Below, in pieces: positions 62,254 through 64,000 of a stretch of 64,000 nucleotides of DNA. A program made the position numbers and the translations under genes. The notes beneath the pieces were generated by a model that was not told the DNA's origin, did not search any database, and saw nothing but the letters and a program-made list of their open reading frames with translations. Position 1 is the first letter of the stretch; each line of letters begins with the position of its first letter. The stretch comes from Persicimonas caeni (lineage in GTDB: Bacteria; Myxococcota_A; Bradymonadia; Bradymonadales; Bradymonadaceae). The DNA is taken from contig NZ_CP041186.1 in NCBI RefSeq assembly GCF_006517175.1, forward strand, positions 1,949,001-2,013,000, given 5' to 3'.

Positions 62254-62465
62254 GGCCTTGCAGGTGCGTGGCCTCAACCCCTCCGCCTCGCTTCGCTTCG
62301 GCACCTCCCCTTCGGGCTGAAAGGCGCCCGAGGGGAGGGAATGGTTGCCTCACTAGACATTTGTGGGTGTCAAGGCAGCCATTTGCCCCCCGCGGCCGCT
62401 AGTTCAGGCCGAAGGGGGGCAGGCGCGATGCGCCGGAGGGGATTGAGGGTGCAAATCGGCAAGGC
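62254..62465. repeat. ~205-bp multi-hairpin intergenic element, copy 2 (family B)
   Basis: Same plan and orientation as 43187-43389. Stem CCTCCCC-T-TCGGGC with GCCCGA-GGGGAGG keeps base pairing although the bases differ from copy 1 (ACGGC/GCCGT), and GGCGC-GAT-GCGCC replaces CCGC...GCGG. AATGGTTGCC pairs with GGCAGCCATT (one G-T pair). End pairing is partly lost (GGCCTTGCAG against TCGGCAAGGC). Both copies lie in same-strand intergenic gaps upstream of a minus-strand gene. The rest of 62138-62586 holds nothing else. Confidence 0.85.
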
Positions 62466-62586
62466 AACCAGACTTGCACATGCAAAAACTACCGATACTT
62501 TCGTCTGAGCGGGTTTCTTTCGGTGGGGACGAGAGGATTGACCCTCCGACCTCCTCCCGATGCATAAGGCGAATGATTTGACTTCG

Positions 62587-63552
62587 TCACCACTCATCGC
62601 TCGTTCCGGATCTCGAGTTGAGAGCCTTTCGAATAAGCGTCGGCCAGTCCTCGGAATCTTGAATGCCCACCCGCTCGAGTATCGAAAGGGCCTCAATTTG
62701 AACGTTTCGGTCGGCCCGAAAAAGAACCTGCCATGCCGCTTCGTGCTGGACCTGCGGCTCCCCGTCGTACAAAAGTGCTAGGAGGAGCACTTTCTCGAGC
62801 AACCTTAGGTAGAAGCACGATGCCCCCGAACGCTTGGGTATAGTGCTGTTCTCCGGGAGACGCGCAACCTCGAGCAGCCGCTCGGCAGCGGAACGCCGAA
62901 CCGGCGTCTCGTCGCTCCGATCCCACCTGTCGGCGGATGCGTCAAACAATGCCGCGCGCAGAACAGCGGCAAGGCTGTGGAGTTTGGGACGCCTGGCGGA
63001 GGTTGCCTTGGCGATCAAGCTCTGGCGTTCCTCATAGTCCAGCGAAGCATCGTACAGCCGCACGGCAAACTCGGTCTGCCGGTCGTCCTCCACGTCGGCG
63101 AGTACCGCCTCGAACGACGTTGTCCCCGAGTCATTCGATGTGCGTCGCACCGTTTCGATCCATAAGGCCAAGCCTGTCCTCCCCAAGATTTCAAGCGCAT
63201 CCACCGCCTGATGCATGACGACCTCGTCGTCGACTTCCACGATACGGGACCTAGCAAACTCACTGACCTCGTCGCTCGGGTCGTGGATCTGTGCGAGGAG
63301 CAAGACCTTCTCGAACAGGTCGAAGGAGCGTCCCGCTGCCGGAAAACGAGCGTCGAACTCGCCCCTGCGCGCCTGGTCGGCGAGGCCGGAGAATAACTCT
63401 GCAGCCGCCAGTCGCACTTCGCTCGAATCGTCCGTCAGCGACGCTTTCGTGAGCGCGGCGAGCGAGTGCAGACGCGGCGCCGCCTTCCTGGCCAGACACG
63501 CTACGGCGTCCAAGCGCGAGCTGTCGGAAAGAAACCGTTCAAGGCGTCTCAA
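62587..63552 (-). CDS. Hypothetical HEAT-like helical protein
   Basis: The 321-aa protein has repeated helical pairs with conserved Ala/Leu/Glu spacing (AVACLARKAAPRLHSLAALTK, EVRLAAAELFSGLA, VQHEAAWQVLFRAD), as in HEAT or armadillo solenoids. It has no signal or membrane span. No ATG fits; a TTG at 63552 is preceded by GGAAGAAG, and the frame is closed upstream within 16 codons. It directly follows the VRR-NUC gene (72 bp gap) on the same strand and is the second gene of that unit, which makes it a candidate immunity or partner protein of the nuclease. Confidence 0.65.
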   Translation of the reverse strand: MRRLERFLSDSSRLDAVACLARKAAPRLHSLAALTKASLTDDSSEVRLAAAELFSGLADQARRGEFDARFPAAGRSFDLFEKVLLLAQIHDPSDEVSEFARSRIVEVDDEVVMHQAVDALEILGRTGLALWIETVRRTSNDSGTTSFEAVLADVEDDRQTEFAVRLYDASLDYEERQSLIAKATSARRPKLHSLAAVLRAALFDASADRWDRSDETPVRRSAAERLLEVARLPENSTIPKRSGASCFYLRLLEKVLLLALLYDGEPQVQHEAAWQVLFRADRNVQIEALSILERVGIQDSEDWPTLIRKALNSRSGTSDEW

Positions 63553-63624
63553 CCGGAACTTCTTCCAAACGGTGCTCCCTTGTCCTCTTGCATCTCATAC
63601 AGGTGGCACTAATTGAACGCATTT

Positions 63625-64000
63625 TCACTCAGGCTTGGCGCGATGCAGCTTCAGCATTTCGAATGGTAGCTGCATGAATTTCGCGTTTCCCGCTATCCAG
63701 TCTTTCTGGTCTAGGCTCAAGCTATCATTTGAAGATTTTACTTCAACGAACTTGTAATTGTGATCGGAGAAGACGAAGAGATCGGGCCAACCGCAATATC
63801 GGCCCCAATAGTCCTCGACAAGATACTTGAGGATAGAGATGAGCTGGGCGTTGGGCAGGACCGCTACCAGTTGACGAGCCGCCTCAACGTCATGGTCCGC
63901 GTACGCCCAAAGATACATCCTAAGTCTCGCGCTTACCTCCAACCAGTAATCGAAGAGCCAGAGGATGTCTTGGGCACTCTCGCGAATCTCATCAAAATGT
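63625..64000 (-). CDS. VRR-NUC nuclease domain, C-terminal part of a larger protein (partial)
   Basis: The frame is open from the window edge to the stop at 63625-63627 and gives 124 residues without a start codon in the window (a TTG at 63942 is internal). The last 60 residues are a VRR-NUC domain: GWPDLFVF, KFVEVK and SLDQKDWIAG; the GxPD, ExK and Q of this PD-(D/E)XK family are all present. VRR-NUC domains cut DNA in repair nucleases, restriction-type enzymes and toxins. Preceding residues (ESAQDILWLFDYW) look helical. What the remaining upstream part holds is unseen. The gene is less GC-rich than most neighbours. Confidence 0.85.
   Translation of the reverse strand, partial: HFDEIRESAQDILWLFDYWLEVSARLRMYLWAYADHDVEAARQLVAVLPNAQLISILKYLVEDYWGRYCGWPDLFVFSDHNYKFVEVKSSNDSLSLDQKDWIAGNAKFMQLPFEMLKLHRAKPE

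Overview
The window is GC-rich, gene-dense bacterial DNA. It is rich in acidic and Cys-rich lipoproteins, large eukaryotic-type Ser/Thr kinases fused to ATPase and TPR-like regions, heavy-metal RND efflux genes and several families of intergenic structured repeats. This suggests a predatory or social deltaproteobacterial-type organism, most likely of the Bradymonadales/Myxococcota kind. That placement is inferred from gene content and style; no rRNA gene is present to confirm it. I found no tRNA, rRNA or CRISPR array.

Layout. 1-2.8 kb: tail of one RND metal pump, a REP-associated tyrosine transposase with GTGTC-palindromes on both sides, and a Cys-rich lipoprotein. 2.9-15 kb: mostly minus strand, with a DUF1963-type protein, an extensin-like peptidase, an ABC-F ATPase, a GH15 glucoamylase/trehalase-like enzyme, a 1005-aa kinase and two unknown proteins. 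15.2-19.8 kb: plus strand, with glutathione peroxidase, a Cys-repeat lipoprotein with DNRLRE-type domains and two terminators, and an FMN-dependent glutamate-synthase-like protein. 19.8-23.9 kb: two GH13 enzymes joined by an ATGA overlap, then a PAP2 phosphatase. 24.1-31.7 kb: plus strand, with a lipoprotein, an FNT channel, an unknown helical protein, a hybrid histidine kinase and a beta-propeller lipoprotein.

31.8-38.5 kb is a four-gene metal-efflux cluster: a small Cys-rich exported protein, a TolC-type outer-membrane protein, a periplasmic adaptor with a duplicated Cys/His module, and an HME-RND pump. 38.5-40.4 kb is a repeat-dense patch around one helical ORF. 40.4-50.9 kb holds a cytochrome c'-like lipoprotein, a large lipoprotein, 6-phosphofructokinase, a DUF234-type ATPase, a P-type cation ATPase and a K+ channel with duplicated RCK regions. 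51-62 kb holds a Yip1-like membrane protein, YaeQ, a 1206-aa kinase, unknown proteins and an exported zincin protease with an unusual repeat region. The window ends in a VRR-NUC nuclease domain followed by a HEAT-like protein.

The carbohydrate genes (GH15, two GH13, PFK) fit use of glucans, maltose or trehalose. The P-type ATPase and RCK channel fit cation homeostasis. The metal cluster forms a complete tripartite pump. The least explained signals are the repeats: a ~205-bp multi-hairpin element present twice with compensatory stem changes, a 69-bp unit with conserved stems and variable loops at two loci, a ~75-120-bp dispersed repeat at 38.5-40.4 kb, and a six-copy 41-bp tandem array.
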